From an uncultured Bacteroides sp. (GTDB lineage: Bacteria; Bacteroidota; Bacteroidia; Bacteroidales; Bacteroidaceae), in assembly GCF_905207245.1 (NCBI RefSeq), contig NZ_CAJLKP010000019.1, forward strand, positions 9,733 through 73,732: a stretch of DNA of 64,000 nt, written 5' to 3'. Position numbers and translations under genes: made by a program. Positions 63,946 to 64,000 of the stretch are shown one piece after another. Within the stretch, counting starts at the first letter, position 1. Every line of letters starts with the position of its first letter. Under the pieces are notes generated by a model. That model searched no databases and had not been told where the DNA came from. It worked only from the letters and a program-made list of their open reading frames with translations.

Positions 63946-64000
63946 GGGGCTGACTAAAAAGTCTCTCCTTGATATTTTCTTTGTTCTCCTTCTTATGTGC

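Overview
The window reads as chromosomal DNA of a gut Bacteroides (order Bacteroidales); the species cannot be named from the sequence alone. Pointers are many start-proximal copies of the Bacteroides -7 box TAnnTTTG, weak or absent Shine-Dalgarno sequences, a hybrid two-component regulator, a LruC-domain lipoprotein and a fimbrillin (Mfa/Fim-like) locus. There is one tRNA gene (Asp), no rRNA, no CRISPR array and no complete insertion sequence.

Layout. 0-7.3 kb: a hydrolase cut by the window edge, a zeta-toxin-like kinase gene pair, an Rpn-type nuclease, then an iron-type alcohol dehydrogenase plus flavodoxin-like reductase next to two tandem AraC regulators. A direct repeat with 21-bp periodicity lies in front of the hydrolase, the dehydrogenase and the first araC gene, which suggests one local regulon. 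7.3-14.8 kb: a leftward five-gene operon (SWIM zinc finger, DUF5691, MoxR-like AAA, DUF5682, vWA) of unknown function. 14.8-25.8 kb: single metabolic and regulatory genes, including an ECF sigma/membrane-protein pair inside an operon and an AraC gene broken by a stop codon. 26-32 kb: a LruC lipoprotein and a large hybrid two-component regulator. 32-37 kb: a 1399-residue CoA-dehydratase activase fusion co-transcribed with a TetR regulator, with a perfect 20-bp palindrome abutting the promoter. 37-44 kb: a second MoxR locus (divergent RDD gene, then SpoIIM-like, membrane protein, DUF4129, DUF4350, MoxR, DUF58). 45-52.5 kb: tRNA-Asp, then purU, hisH, hisA, hisF, hisIE, ftsE-like, lysC and lysA.

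52.7-62 kb is the most striking part. A tyrosine recombinase is followed by a 285-bp segment bounded by perfect 24-bp inverted repeats, with promoter-like boxes inside. Next come an Rrf2-like small regulator, a DUF3575/OmpA-like protein and four fimbrial lipoprotein genes. One fimbrillin gene is frameshifted, and the last gene joins a fimbrillin-like N-terminus to a propeller-like repeat region. This looks like a phase-variable fimbria whose promoter is inverted by the adjacent recombinase.

62-64 kb: a small gene whose frame breaks at an A8 tract, an MNT-HEPN toxin-antitoxin pair, and a repeat-rich right edge that may hold the end of an insertion sequence.
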